DNA of 64,000 nt from Physella acuta. Its lineage: Eukaryota; Mollusca; Gastropoda; Physidae. Shown here one piece after another: positions 53,591-64,000 of this stretch. Numbering within the stretch: the first letter of the stretch is position 1; each line of letters opens with the position of its first letter. The stretch covers positions 248,001-312,000 of the forward strand of contig NW_026732523.1 of assembly GCF_028476545.1 (NCBI RefSeq), given 5' to 3'. The position numbers and the translations under genes were made by a program. A model generated the notes under the pieces. It saw only the letters and a list, made by a program, of their open reading frames with translations, did no database searches and was not told the DNA's origin.

Positions 53591-54775
53591 AGATATGCTA
53601 AATATCATTTAGAAGCACATCTGAAACACATGTAGCATTTGAAAAATAAGATATTTATATAAAAAACGTTACTAACTAAACGGTAAGAATAAATTTATTT
53701 CAAGATGATGTAAGAGATAAAATATATAAAAATGTATGACATATTCAAATGTAAAAAGCACGCAATAAAACCCATACGTTGTAGTTTTACTTCATGTATC
53801 AAGTCACAGAGAGACAGACAGACGTAGAAAGCCAATTACAAAGTAATAACGATTATAGAAAACAGCTTTGTTATAACAAAAACATGTATAAATCATCTCC
53901 AGTTCGCACCCTAGATACATGAGACATACGAAATAGAGTCCATTAATTTAAATTAACTCGGGGTATATATGAGGGGGCCGGGTAGTCTGTCCAGCATAAT
54001 TCCCAGCCGCGGTTACTTTGCCTAACACTAATCAGTGGAGTGGCGTGGTCTTGCGGCAGAACGCACGCTTGACGCCCTGGATGTCCCGGCTTCTTCACTT
54101 TTTATTATATTCATGCAAGAAAACGCTGGCTTGCATTAATATGTTGACCCGAAGATCGTCAGCACTCCAGATATCAACTTCTTCACCTCATTTTACTATC
54201 CTGGGAGACTATTCCATGCGTCACATATTAGTGCCTCAACTCGCAGCATTTCTTGTAGAGCTGTCCTTTTGTGCAGCGTAACGTGCATGTTTTACTGGAC
54301 CTCCAATTCTCCTAACTTGCTCGTGATTTCCGTGAACTTACCACTCCACACATGTTTGGTTGTCAAATCCAGGAACCTATTCATAACGTTTTAAATCGTA
54401 GAAAACTTCGGAAAACCTTTAGAACTGACCGGTCCGAATTTTCCCTACATCACATCAATCACTCAGAAAACGGGCTATAAACAACAACAAAAAACAACAA
54501 CATATTCTCTAAAATTTGCGTTACTGTTTAAACGTAAGCACTACACATATCAGCCAATCACTAATTAATTAAGCATTACAATTCTCAATGTTTTTGCAAA
54601 CCTAAACGAAGCTAGGCAGCATGCCTAGTTCTAATAGAATAGCGAGTGTTTATTGTTTATATTTATTATATATATCGTTCATTACCGAGTGTTGCAGAAC
54701 AACATTTATATGAGTTTTGAAAATAAGATAATTATTAATTTTTGTGCATGGAGCCGTAGGTTGCCGACCAGGATC
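53590..54775 (-). mobile_element. Composite hAT + SINE repeat, copy 3
   Basis: This is an inverted copy of 3165-4335. The hAT part reads FGSTY-type dimerisation remnants on the minus strand near 54100-54200. The AT-rich tail comes first on the plus strand (TAAACGGTAAGAATAAATTT). It ends near GCCGACCAGGATCCATTACA, and a partial second hAT end (CCGCAGGTTGCCGACCCCTA) follows at 54855-54880. Confidence 0.75.
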
Positions 54776-54944
54776 CATTACATTTTTTTAAATTTTTTAA
54801 AATCTAATATAAAAAGTTCAATTCTGCATCTTGACAGCAAAGGAGCCGCTAACGGCAAGCCGCAGGTTGCCGACCCCTAATATAAGATAATTAATAGACT
54901 TAATAAATACGCCGCAAAACGGTAGGAAAGGCATTGGAAGTGCT

Positions 54945-55645
54945 GAATAAATCTTCTTGGTATTTATATTACATCTGTTTGACACTAGTTACATTAAATT
55001 ATTGGATTAACAGTAACAATTACTCGAAGTTGTAATTAACATTGTGTGATTAATCACCAAATGTTTTGAACAAGTTTTTAAAAATGTATTTGTTTATAAT
55101 TAATACTTATGTCTGTTTATGTGTTTGTGTTTCAAACTGTATTACTACTTTATTCTCTTATTTTTATCGTTTAATTTTATAATTATCTCCCTTACAAAAA
55201 AATGTGTTTATTTTCTCCCCTGACAAAAAAGTTCCACGCGCGAGATACTTTGATACAATCAAAAGACGACAGCAAACTGCTGTGAACTGTGTTACACCTT
55301 GATGCACTCTCTGGGCTAACAATAATATTCTGTGTCAGTTTTTAGTTCCATGTATGATGTGGGGGGGGGGGGGGGGGGAGTGTGTGATGGAGTCTAGTAT
55401 TGAATGTTTGTGCGATTTTGGTGATCATTTTTGTATGGAGTTTAGATTTGGGAGATTTTAAGTTTTGGAGAATTTATTGTAGGGGAATTTAGTGCGGGAT
55501 AATTTAGTGTGAGAGCATTTAGTGTGGGGGAATTAAGTGTGGGAGATTTTAGTGCGAGAAAATTTAGTGTGTGGGAATTTAGATTTGGGGAGTTTAGTGT
55601 GGGGGAATTTTGTGTGGGGAATTTAGTGTGGGGGAATTTAGAGAA
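54945..55645 (-). repeat. SH module copy 13
   Basis: On the minus strand about thirteen 15-bp units (55645-55440) precede the head (55440-54945), with a G tract of 18 on the plus strand at ~55362. The downstream side meets decayed hAT sequence and no ORF1 is recognised. Confidence 0.85.
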
Positions 55646-55649
55646 ATGA

Positions 55650-55925
55650 TTGTGTGGTGTTGTAGCATAGGCAATGGAAACTGTTTGAGTGTTTGTGTGT
55701 ATATAAATAAATCTACGGTGGGTGTGATTGGGTTTACTGTGGGTAAGTTGAGTGGGGGTGTTTGGATTAGTGGGGGGGTGGGGGAGTTGTCCTTCTGGGT
55801 GAGGATTAATCGACCTCCGGATCATGTGACAATGTGACGGATTGCGTCATTTGTATAACGGTGCTTTATTTATTTCTTCATCTAAGACTAAATAGTAGGG
55901 AAAAAAAATGTCAAATACCCTATAT
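55650..55925 (-). repeat. Spacer module copy 5
   Basis: It matches 5925-6240 inverted with CCTCCGGATCATGTGACAAT, GACGGATTGCGTCATTTGTA and AGACTAAATAGTAGGG. It ends at a hAT insertion at 55927, close to where other copies pass into SINE or LINE sequence. Confidence 0.75.
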
Positions 55926-55926
55926 C

Positions 55927-56052
55927 AGGGGTCGGCAACAATTTTGAGACAGAAGAGCCATAAAACACAATTTACAAAATTTCCCACGTTTTAAAGAGCC
56001 ACTAACATTAATTTTTAATTTCAATATTACTATTACGATCTTTGATTAGGAT

Positions 56053-56128
<76 letters not shown>

Positions 56129-56150
56129 GGTGTGTGTGTGTGTGTCTGAT
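55927..56150 (+). mobile_element. hAT left part with TA array
   Basis: CAGGGGTCGGCAACAATTTT, GACAGAAGAGCCATAAAACA and GATCTTTGATTAGGATAAGG run into a TA array (56057-56125) and a TG run. The right end is lost at the junction with a 15-bp array. Confidence 0.7.
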
Positions 56151-56214
56151 TTTCTTTTATTCATTAGTATACCTTTCATCCGATCGCCATTAAACTTTAG
56201 GAAGTTGTTGAGAA

Positions 56215-56895
56215 TAAATTTTCCCGCACTAAATTCTCCGAAAATAAATTATCGCTCACTAAATTCCGACGCACTAAATTCTCCACTAAATTATCCCACA
56301 TTTATTCTCCCACACTAAATACTTTGACACTAAATTCTCCCGCACTATATTCTCACACGCTTAATTTTCCCACACTAAACTCTCCCACACTAACAATCTC
56401 CAAAATCTAAACTCGATACAAAAATAGTCTATACCAAAATCACCCAAACATTCCATTCCCCCTCACTAGATTCCATCACACACCTCCCCCCCCCCCCACC
56501 CCACATGGAACTAAACGCTGACACAGAATATTAGTGTTAGTCCCGAGAGTGCACCAAGGTGTAAGACAGTTCACAGAGGTTTGCTCTCGTCTTTTGTTTA
56601 AGTCAAAATATCTCGCGCGTGAAACTTTATATATATTGAGTTTTTTACAAGGGAGGTAATTATAAAATTAAATGATAAAAAGAAATGGAAAAAATAATAA
56701 TATACTTTTAAGCAAAAACAAGTAAACAAATATTAGTATAAATTATAGAAAATTAAAATCCAATAAACTTATTTAAAACCTTTGGTGATTAATAATAAAG
56801 TTTTAATTACAACTCCTAGTAATTGTTAGCTGTTAGTCTAATAATTAGAAATTACTTATATCAATCAACTTTAATATTAGTACCGAGAAAACTAT
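56215..56895 (+). repeat. SH module copy 14
   Basis: About twelve variable 15-bp units (56215-56395), CTAAACTCGATACAAAAATA, a C tract and the head (56400-56895) lead into the ORF1 at 57018, with the same ~110-bp linker as SH copy 5 (TATATATTTCTTTGTAATCC). Confidence 0.85.
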
Positions 56896-57017
56896 TTAAG
56901 CACCGTCCTTCAGTATTTGCAACTTCTTGATATATTTTTATTTGCGTGATGCTTCTATATATTTCTTTGTAATCCACGATTACAAACAAACATACTTACA
57001 TCTCACCTTACTTTCAC

Positions 57018-58143
57018 CGATGTCGTCCTCAAAGACGACAGTTGCAAAAATTGTCACCGCCAGCAAAGGGGTTGCTGCCTTCGACGTCACTACCTTACAT
57101 AACACACACAAAACACACGGCCCTTACACACTATACTTCACTTTACACGAAAAGGACAGGATCAACGGAACCCTTAGATGGGTCCCACCCACACTAAGCG
57201 ATCGTACACTTATAAAAGCTTTGCAACCCTACAGCAACAAAGAACCTTCCATAAACACAATCCCCCACACCACCAACCGCAACTTCTCAATATACACTGA
57301 CAACCCAGCAAACATACCTCACTATATCCAAATTAACTACAAAAACAAATCACTCAACATGTTAGTAGTCATAAACGGAATAAAACAAGCATGCCAACAC
57401 TGCTCATCAACAGCACACTGGACCAACCAATGTCAGGATATCAACATAGACCCAACACCCGAAGTACAACCATCATCAATCAACCAGTGCCAGGATATCA
57501 GCACAGCACCTAGTGCACAACCACCAGCAACAAAAGAAACAGCTATAGATGTACCACAGCTACCAAAACCAATGGAAGCGGAAACATCACTCACGGAACC
57601 AGCCAGCCCGCCCAAAATAGCAAGCAAGCCAACAACCTCAAATAAGAGTATAATAAAATCACCAATCCACATTAACAATCCACATACCAAACTTTGTGTC
57701 ACCATCCAAGTTGAACAAAGGCACATTCACATTTGAAGCAAAACCAAACTCCACTATCAATATCTCCAGCCCAGACTCAGAATTGAGCGACAGCACAAAA
57801 AGGAAACACAGCCCAACGGATGTAAATCAGCAAAAAAAAAAAACCTAAATACTATAAACTGGATTACAGCAACAACAGATGCAGGTTTTGCACCCAGAAT
57901 TTTAAAACACCTACAGACACTAGAGAACACGAGTCCTCGACACACAAGGAGCTCTTGGTGTGTCACTTGTGCGACAACAAGATCATGCACAAGGATATAA
58001 CCCAGCACTACAGGGGATGTCATCCGTATGAACTCACGTATACCTGCCACATTTGCAAAACATGCCTCCCTCTCAAGGGGATGAAAGTACACACGAGAGA
58101 GCATCATCCGGAAGTCAAAAGATCGCCCTTCATAAAACCTTAA
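57018..58143 (+). pseudogene. LINE ORF1 (type A), best plus-strand copy
   Basis: Starting at ATG 57018 (MSSSKTTVAKIVTASKGVAA), an internal deletion removes the middle of the N-terminal domain. It then reads NTHKTHGPYTLYFTLHEKDR, INGTLRWVPPTLSDRTLIKA, SINTIPHTTNRNFSIYTDNP, PHYIQINYKNKSLNMLVVIN, the knuckle CQHCSSTAHWTNQC and a linker, with a first stop at 57734. Frame changes near 57710 and in the A run at ~57835 lead to fingers CRFCTQNFKTPTDTREHESS-TH, CHLCDNKIMHKDITQHYRGC-H and CHICKTCLPLKGMKVHTREH-H, ending at TAA 58141-58143. The protein would bind the element RNA. ORF2 is absent, and the 3' UTR runs straight to poly-A. Confidence 0.8.
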
Positions 58144-58282
58144 AAGAAAATTTTAGACGTTTTGTACTAGGAAACTTAAGTATATATGCTGTTGTAAAGT
58201 AACTATTACTTTTAGACATTGTGTATTACAAACGTAACTTGTATTATATGTATAATAAAAAAAAAGTATCTAAAAAAAAAAA
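58144..58282 (+). mobile_element. ORF1-element 3' UTR and double poly-A
   Basis: AGACGTTTTGTACTAGGAAA and CTTAAGTATATATGC match the 3' UTR at 36640 on the minus strand. It ends AATAAAAAAAAA, then AGTATCT, then a second A run and AGTATCTGTT of U2. The repeated AGTATCT between two A runs looks like slippage on the target during reverse transcription, or two insertions at one site. Confidence 0.7.
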
Positions 58283-58355
58283 AGTATCTGTTCTTATCAG
58301 CTTAATATCTGATACGTGGCTCATTGAGTCACTACGATATTAAACTGATTTTTGG
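58283..58355 (+). pseudogene. U2 snRNA fragment, nucleotides ~35-106
   Basis: AGTATCTGTTCTTATCAGCT, TAATATCTGATACGTGG, CTCATTGAGTCACTACG and ATATTAAACTGATTTTTGG correspond to the branch-site region, stem II and the Sm site of U2. It begins immediately after a poly-A and ends at another A-rich tail. This is the 3' side of a target site whose 5' side (nucleotides 1-44) is seen at 6996 and 43839. Confidence 0.9.
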
Positions 58356-58380
58356 TAAAAAAAAGAAGAAAAAAAAAAAA

Positions 58381-58393
58381 AGTATCTGTTCTT
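58381..58393 (+). other. Second U2 target footprint
   Basis: After another A run the sequence AGTATCTGTTCTT reappears and is followed directly by AAATTTGCTAAGTCCACGAC, the 5'-truncated start of the next ORF1 element. It indicates a further insertion event at the same U2 position. Confidence 0.6.
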
Positions 58394-58399
58394 AAATTT

Positions 58400-59880
58400 G
58401 CTAAGTCCACGACAAATCCTGACCACGGCTCGTGTTGCTCCCACTGCAGCCAAGTTAACAACCGCAACATCCTGTCTACCACAGGAAGAATGTCCAGACC
58501 CCCATCCAGTTGAAACACCCACCGTGCAAGTACCCATTACCCCAAGAGGTCAACCAAACCTGTGAGGCCATATAATAAGACGTCACATCAGCAATCATCA
58601 AATTCTTCTACTCAATCCTTGCAGAGCTGACACCTGGTACTTCCTCTCACAAGCCCCAGACGTCACCACAATGCACAACACTTGCAGAACACACGGTCCA
58701 TATACCCCGCAGTTCTCACTTCATGTAAACGACAAAATTAACGGGACCATTAGATGGGCACTCCCTACACTCAACCACGCTACACTCATACAAGCACTAG
58801 GCCCATATAGTGACAAAGAGCCATCCATAAACACAATCCCACACACTAATAATCGCAGCTTCTCTGTCTACACCGATAACCCACCAACTCTCCCACACTA
58901 CATCCAAATAAATTACAAAAACAAATCACTCACTATCCTAATCGCAATCGCCGGGAGAAGACAAGCGTGTCAAATCTGTTCCTCCACCCTACACTGGACG
59001 AACCATTGCCAACAAACACCTTCAGACACACCACTGCGGGAAGACCCAACAGCACAATCAACAACGTCAGCAAAAACAACGCAGCCGACAACCCTAAAAC
59101 CAGCATCACGATCAACTGTAAAATCAACAACTCCTATTACAACAGAGATCGCAATACAGCCAGTCATTTCCGTGCCCCAAAGCCCAGTCATGGACACATC
59201 TGAATCAACGGTCTTGAAGACGCCAACATCTGAATCAACGGTCTTGAAGACACCAACATCTGAATCAACGGTCTTGAAGACACCAACATCTAAATCAACG
59301 GTCTTGAAGACGCCAACATTTGACACATCAGAATCAACGGTCTTGAAGACGCCAACATCAGAATCAACGGTCTTGAAGACACCAACATCTGAATCAACGG
59401 TCTTGAAGACGCCAACAACTGACCATGGCGAAGCAGCACAACAGCCAGTAACAAGCATGTATGCCGTCACCACCTAGATCTCGACACCAGAGAAAGAAAC
59501 ATCCAGTCCTCAAATCTCACCACAGCAAACAATCGTGGAAACATCAACAACAAACAATCGTGGAAACATCAACAACAAACAATCGTGGAAACATCAACAA
59601 CAAACAATCGTGGAAACATCAACAACAAACAATCGTGGAAACATCAACAACAAACAATCGTGGAAACATCAACAACAAACAATCGTGGAAACATCAACAA
59701 CAAACAATCGTGGAAACATCAACAACAAACAATCGTGGACACATCAACAAAAAACAATCGTGGAAACATCAACAACAAACAATCGTGGAAACATGAACAA
59801 CCAAGAGGAAGAAAGAGGACAGCCAAGAACCGCCCCCCACCCCCAACGAGATGGAATTTATATAATAAAAATATACTTTT
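58400..59880 (+). pseudogene. LINE ORF1 (type A) with expanded internal repeats
   Basis: After a degraded N-terminal part (AEECPD-, RHHISNHQILLLN-like), a 268-codon open stretch from 58671 reads MHNTCRTHGPYTPQFSLHVN, DKINGTIRWALPTLNHATLI, SINTIPHTNNRSFSVYTDNP, PHYIQINYKNKSLTILIAIA and the knuckle CQICSSTLHWTNHC. A Thr-rich linker and seven SESTVLKTPT-type decapeptides follow, with a stop at 59475-59477. The 25-bp array that follows changes frame from unit to unit. Fingers are missing. The copy at 10585-11745 is its close relative. Confidence 0.75.
59204..59800 (+). repeat. 30-bp (x7) and 25-bp (x11) tandem arrays
   Basis: The 30-bp unit GAATCAACGGTCTTGAAGAC-GCCAACATCT spans 59212-59425, interrupted once by a TTTGACACATCA variant. 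The 25-bp unit ACAATCGTGGAAACATCAAC-AACAA spans about 59525-59800. Units are almost identical, so the expansion is recent compared with 11449-11690. Confidence 0.9.
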
Positions 59881-59884
59881 ACTA

Positions 59885-60295
59885 GTTTCCGCCCCCCCCC
59901 CCCCGCGGAAAATGTTGACCGCCCCCCCCCCTTCCCGAAAATATCAAGTGCCTTCCCCCGCCCCCCCAACCCCCCCCCCCCCCCCCCGCGGAAAATGTTG
60001 ACCGCCCCCCCCCCCCTTCCCGAAAATATCAAGTGCCTTCCCCCCCCACCCCCGCAGAGAAAAAGTCTGTAAGGAAACACTTTATTTTTCCTCTTGTGTA
60101 TTATAGCAGAGTCCACCACACTGTGTTTATTTCAGACTTTTTCTCCCGGGGTAATGGGGGGGGGGGGGGAGGGTTGGGGGAGAGGTGACTGGTAAAAGTA
60201 TATACTTTCTATATAAATTCTATTTCGATCGTGGTAGGCGACGTTGGGGAGGGGGGGGGGGAGGCAGAGCCTAAGAAGAATCTCTGATCCCCACA
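59885..60295. repeat. C-tract duplication and G-tract repeat
   Basis: CGCGGAAAATGTTGACCG, a C tract, TTCCCGAAAATATCAAGTGC and another C tract occur twice at 59898-60050. Then follows the G-tract MITE-like repeat (60070-60295) with GTGTATTATAGCAGAGTCCA and GGTAAAAGTATATACTTTCT as at 12000-12175. Confidence 0.7.
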
Positions 60296-60309
60296 CCTGC
60301 ATTAATCCC

Positions 60310-60970
60310 GAACACCCACACACAACATGCGTCCACTAATCCCACCACACACAAAATGCGTCCACTAATCCCACCACACTAAATTCTCACACACTAAATT
60401 CTCCCACACATAATTCTCCCAAACTAAATTCTCCCACACTATATTCTCCCACACTATATTCTCCCACACTAAATTCTCCCACACTATATTCTCCCACACT
60501 ATATTCTCCCACACTAAATTCTCCCACACTAAGTCTCTCCCACATTATATTCTGGCAAACTAAACTCTCCCACACTAACAATCTCACAAATCTAAACTCG
60601 ATACAAAAATAGTCTCTACCAAAATCACCCAAACATTCAACTCCCCCATATTAGATCCCATCACACACCTCCTCCCCCCCCCCCCCCAACACCACTTGGA
60701 ACTAAACGCTGACACAGAATATTAGTGTTAGTCCCGAGAGTGTACCAAGGTGTAACACAGTTCACAGCGGTTTGCTCTCGTCTTTTGGATGAGTCAAAAT
60801 ATCTCGCGCGTGGAACTATTTTGTTAGGGGAGAAAACAAACATTGTTTTTCTTTAAAGGGAGGTAATTATAAAAGTAAACGATAAACAGAAATAGAAATA
60901 AAAATAATATATTCTGAAGCAAAAACAAGTAAACAAACGTTAGTATAAATTATAGAAACTATTGCAACTA
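60310..60970 (+). repeat. SH module copy 15
   Basis: Two 28-bp units, then about thirteen 15-bp units (60375-60560) with ACACTATATTCTCCC variants, a C tract and a head that stops early near AACGTTAGTATAAATTATAG. The U2-associated element copy 3 follows without the last third of the head. Confidence 0.85.
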
Positions 60971-62013
60971 TCGCCAATGACCGCTGTGGGGTTGCGCCCA
61001 CACATCCCTCGAAGTGCACATGCCCTCGAGATGAGTCACCCAGTACTTGTATTGGGTGGCTTCAAATGCACGAGTGGCTAACCTTCAATTTTCTATTTTT
61101 CAGCCTGACGACACCCATCTAGGAGAAATCTTAGGTGGGAGGTCCGTCACAATCGCAAGCAAAAAAAGAAAAAAAAAAACAAAAAAAAAAAACAAACAAT
61201 CGCAAGCAAATCGAACTCATCTCTCAAGATCAACCACGCAATCACGTCACTACTAACAACTTTGCCACTATTTTGGCGACACCCACCTAGGAGACGTCTT
61301 AGGTGGGAGGCTCCGTCAAATACCTGCAAAGGAACTAACTATCTCTCAATACCAACTCAACTTACTCAAAATAAACACTCGTCAACACCTTTACTCTACT
61401 CATCTCAACTATCTGACCAAGCTCAAAGTCTTCACATCTACAATCCTCGACTCAGCATATCAGGAAAACTTCACTCTTCATCGACACATCGCCCACCTCA
61501 ACTACTAGACTACGACACAACTTCGATACTCTCTCCAAGCTCCACTCCATCGAACAATACTACTATCAAAGACAACACACGAAGCTCGCCGCTTCAACAA
61601 CGCATCGATTCAACTCTACCATCAACGCCTCAACAACGGAACATCCCTCATTAACACTCTCAAAGTACAACTACCAACTAAGAATCAACCACTACCCAAC
61701 CAAGATTATATCACTCGCAAGAACAAAGGCTAAAGGACGATAAGCGATCATGTTTTGTCATGTAATCTATGTTATATGTACTTTGTGTCATAGCAAACCG
61801 GAAACAAAAACAAGAAATCAAAAGAAACAAATGGAACCAAGAAAACGGAACAAAGAAATCAAAGAAACAGGGAAAAATGGAACAAAGAAATCAGAAGGGA
61901 CATTAAGACAGTGTAAATCTTTTTAATGCAATACTATGTATTACATTATAATTTTTTAACATGCAACCTATCCACACAGTGGAAGGAGTTCTATTAAACG
62001 TGTAGAAAAAAAA
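60971..62013 (+). mobile_element. U2-associated structured poly-A element, copy 3
   Basis: It starts at CGCCAATGACCGCTGTGGGG, lacking the antisense-U2 part. It has the 13-bp hairpin (with G-T changes), the TATTTTTCAG tract, two hairpin modules, an inserted A-rich stretch (61163-61198), the AAGAAA block, CATGCAACCTATCCACACAG with the stem-loop deleted, TATTAAACG and poly-A. A 130-codon reading at 61262-61654 is low complexity and differs from those of copies 1 and 2. Confidence 0.75.
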
Positions 62014-62344
62014 TGTATCTACTGAAAAGTCTGTAAAACTCAGACAATTTCATAGTCCTAGGCTACGGAGTAATTCGTTGTTTTTTGAATGTTGACATGT
62101 TTTGAACTGAAGACGAGGCTTGCAAGTTGACTTTATGTCGGCCATTGTAAACTAGAAAAATTATAGATTTACGTAATACAAGCGAATGCCATCCTGCAGA
62201 GCGATTCATCAAACTTTCTTCATCTTCCCTGTGAATTAAAGATTTCATCTTCTACATTCAGATTGTAGATATATTTGTTGGATTAATTACACCGAAGGTG
62301 ACCTAACGACTGCTTTAAAAACACAAACAAAGCCGGTACTCATA

Positions 62345-62820
62345 ATGGCTTGTGGGGCAACTTTAAAACGTTCACTTGAATTTGATCCTCTGCACAGTCC
62401 TACACAAACGACTCCTATTAAACGCAGACGATGCATGCCGTTGACGGTGGCCCAAACTGCACCACCTACCAAACTGCATCAACTAAATCCATCTCCTTTC
62501 CTATCATCAAACCTGACAAAAGAAGAAATCGCTGCCAGAATCGGATCAGAGTTAAAAATTAATGCAGAGAAGAAAGCAATTATTTTTACCTTCAGGAAAT
62601 CACAGTCCACCATTATCAACATGTTCAGCTCTTGGCCGTCAAAGTCCACCACTTACTCTAGATACATTGACTTGTGTCATTCTTCCAATGATTTTCCATC
62701 AACATCACAGTCAGCTTCTGGGTCATGTTCACCAAAGCAGAAAGATGTACCTTTGTTTACCTTTAAACAAGTGGCTTTGATTTGTGAACGAATGGTTAGA
62801 GAACATGAAGAAATAAACCG
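62345..62820 (+). CDS. akirin: Akirin, first coding exon
   Basis: Akirins are small nuclear proteins that link transcription factors with chromatin remodelling and proteasome import. The reading opens MACGATLKRSLEFDPLHSPT and the nuclear localisation signal IKRRRCMP, both family hallmarks, and ends VPLFTFKQVALICERMVREH-EEIN before the donor CCG|GTAGTG at 62820. Joined to 63589-63709 it gives 198 residues, the usual size. The middle is odd: the frame in use gives AEKKAIIFTFRKSQST, while the +1 frame gives MQRRKQLFLPSGNHSPPLST, the true akirin motif. Two compensating frame changes near 62555 and 62665 are implied. Either assembly indels or decay explain this. Adjacent 5' sequence (62014-62344) is free of repeats and probably holds the promoter and 5' UTR. 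Confidence 0.85.
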
Positions 62821-63029
62821 GTAGTGATCTCCCCTAAACTTTCTCGAATATTCTTATATAAAACAACAGGGGATGGTAACTGGGGATATAGTTATGATTT
62901 TTAATCCATTTTAAATACTTAAACTTTTAAAAATAGAATATAATCTCAGTAAAAAACAATTGCGCACCAAGCGAACGCCTAATAAAGGTGTGTATAATAG
63001 TGCGCAATAGTATTAGTACTTAATAAATT

Positions 63030-63425
63030 TACATTAGTTTTTTGAGAAATCGGAAGTAGCGTAAATTACTACTTCTGGTCAACGGAAATTATTCAAAATT
63101 TAACAGAAGGTAGAGAATTAGATCATTTACTTACATGTGAAATTTCATTTATCTATCTGAAATAGTACTCAAGTTATAGGCTTTTGAAAAATTAAAAGTA
63201 GGAAAAGTACCACTTCCGGTTATCCGAAATCGCTCAAAAGTTGATACGGATCTACGATTTTGATAAAATACTTATATATGAAATTTCATCATTCTAGCTC
63301 TAACGGTACTCAAGTTATCGTGTTTACACACGGACAGACAAACACACACAGAGACATACGGACAGAATTGCAAAGCCCAGTTTTTCAGACTGGATTACGC
63401 ATAAAACCTCTTAATTTTGATAAAT
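63030..63425 (+). repeat. Duplicated repeat in akirin intron
   Basis: Two diverged ~170-bp units carry TACTTCTGGTCAACGGAAAT versus CACTTCCGGTTATCCGAAAT, ATGTGAAATTTCATTTATCT versus ATATGAAATTTCATCATTCT, and a shared GTACTCAAGTTAT. They are followed by a CACACGGACAGACAAACACA tail. Such sequence is non-coding and may be a dispersed repeat. The intron as a whole is 62821-63588. Confidence 0.6.
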
Positions 63426-63588
63426 CTGGATTGATAATTTTTGGCCGATTAAAATAAGTCCTCTATACTTCTAATGTGAAGAAGGACTGAGGTGTAATAC
63501 GGTGAAAATTGTTAAAATTTCAAGTGATTTTTGTGCACGATTACAATACTTTCTCTATACTTCGTATATACGAGAAAGTAAAAATAAG

Positions 63589-63709
63589 AGAAGACTATGA
63601 CAAAGTTCTGAATAACAAGCTTTCAGAACAGTATAAAGTATTTTTAAAGTTCAATCATGACCAGCTACAGAAAAGATTTGGAAATGCACCTACGAGCTAT
63701 GTTTCTTAA
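63589..63709 (+). CDS. akirin: Akirin, last coding exon
   Basis: After the acceptor AAAATAAG (63581-63588) the split Arg codon is completed and the reading EDYDKVLNNKLSEQYKVFLK, FNHDQLQKRFGNAPTSYVS follows. The SYVS end is the invariant akirin C terminus (vertebrate QPASYVS). The exon joins the first one without a gap in homology (REHEEINR-EDYDKVL against KEREEKVREEYEEIL). The pyrimidine tract before the acceptor is weak. The stop is TAA 63707-63709, and the remaining sequence to the window end is AT-rich 3' UTR or flank. Confidence 0.9.
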
Positions 63710-64000
63710 TAACAGATGACCATAAAACTTGTACAAAAATCTGATATGTCAAAACAAGAAAATCACCTGTGGATTATGAAGCTTGACTATGTCATTTCAA
63801 TTACCATTGGAGTTGCTATGGAAGCTTTTTTCAATGGGCTGTTAGAATCAAGTTATAAGATAAATAGTAGTAATATTTAATCACCAAAAAGTTGCTATTT
63901 ATTATTAAAGATGATTCATATTTTATAGTACCAAAACGATTACTATTGCGGCTATGGTTTTAAAAAAAAATGTTAGGGTAGGTAGATTAGGGAGATAGCT

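Noticed and set aside
58282-58393. A functional U2 snRNA gene
   Set aside because: Only nucleotides ~35-106 are present, bounded on both sides by poly-A tails, with no promoter, 5' end or 3' stem-loops.

Overview
The window is animal nuclear DNA, most likely from a lophotrochozoan and probably a gastropod mollusc. The reasons are two spliced animal gene families (akirin and an SLC34 sodium-phosphate cotransporter), U2 snRNA sequence, tRNA-derived SINEs, GTF2IRD2-like hAT transposons, and very high density of young repeats. The genus is a guess. Host genes are few: an akirin gene at the right end (62345-63709, +) and three SLC34 exons on the minus strand. Two of those exons lie at 25863-27024 and the third at 40899-41476, out of order. 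A MADF-BESS gene relic (2142-3125) carries a telomere-like minisatellite inside it. Most of the window is built from a few repeated modules. (1) The SH module occurs about 15 times on both strands. It has an array of a 15-bp unit (CACACTAAATTCTCT), a hypervariable C/G tract and a conserved ~480-bp head holding TCTCGCGCGTGGAAC. (2) A spacer module lies upstream of five of these arrays. (3) Non-LTR retrotransposon pieces of the L1/Tx1 kind occur in about 14 places, mostly ORF1 with a CCHC knuckle and C2H2 fingers. One subfamily also keeps endonuclease and pre-RT remnants of ORF2. (4) A ~1.2-kb poly-A element without a convincing ORF is full of hairpins and shares its 3' stem-loop and tail with ORF1 elements. 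Three long copies lie at 6997-8203 (+), 42700-43838 (-) and 60971-62013 (+). The most striking theme is U2 snRNA. Both copies of element (4) with a preserved 5' end are fused directly to U2 nucleotides 1-44. An ORF1 element at 58283 is followed, after its poly-A, by U2 nucleotides ~35-106. An ORF1 element on the minus strand at ~38.6 kb also follows a U2 5' fragment. Together these junctions point to a retrotransposon family that inserts in U2 genes with AGTATCTGTT duplicated. The element carries antisense U2 sequence just inside its 5' end, so a transcript starting at U2 +1 would fold back on itself. Layout: 1-8.2 kb SH modules, U2-element pieces, MADF relic, a hAT/SINE composite, an ORF1/ORF2 relic and U2-element copy 1. 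8.2-10.5 kb is AT-rich with no gene recognised. 10.5-16.9 kb holds ORF1 relics, SH modules and the second composite. 17.0-19.75 kb is a 2.7-kb satellite with a 1,185-bp higher-order duplication. 20-25.6 kb holds ORF1, MITEs, hAT elements and SINEs. 25.8-27.6 kb holds SLC34 exons and a minisatellite built from the exon's own splice acceptor. 28-46 kb is mostly minus-strand LINE, SH and hAT material plus the displaced SLC34 exon. 46-56 kb holds hAT ends, SINEs, a foldback element and a repeat-poor block. 56-62 kb holds two of the best ORF1 copies, the U2 target footprint and U2-element copy 3. 62-64 kb is akirin. Coordinates of repeat edges are read by eye and may be off by tens of bases.
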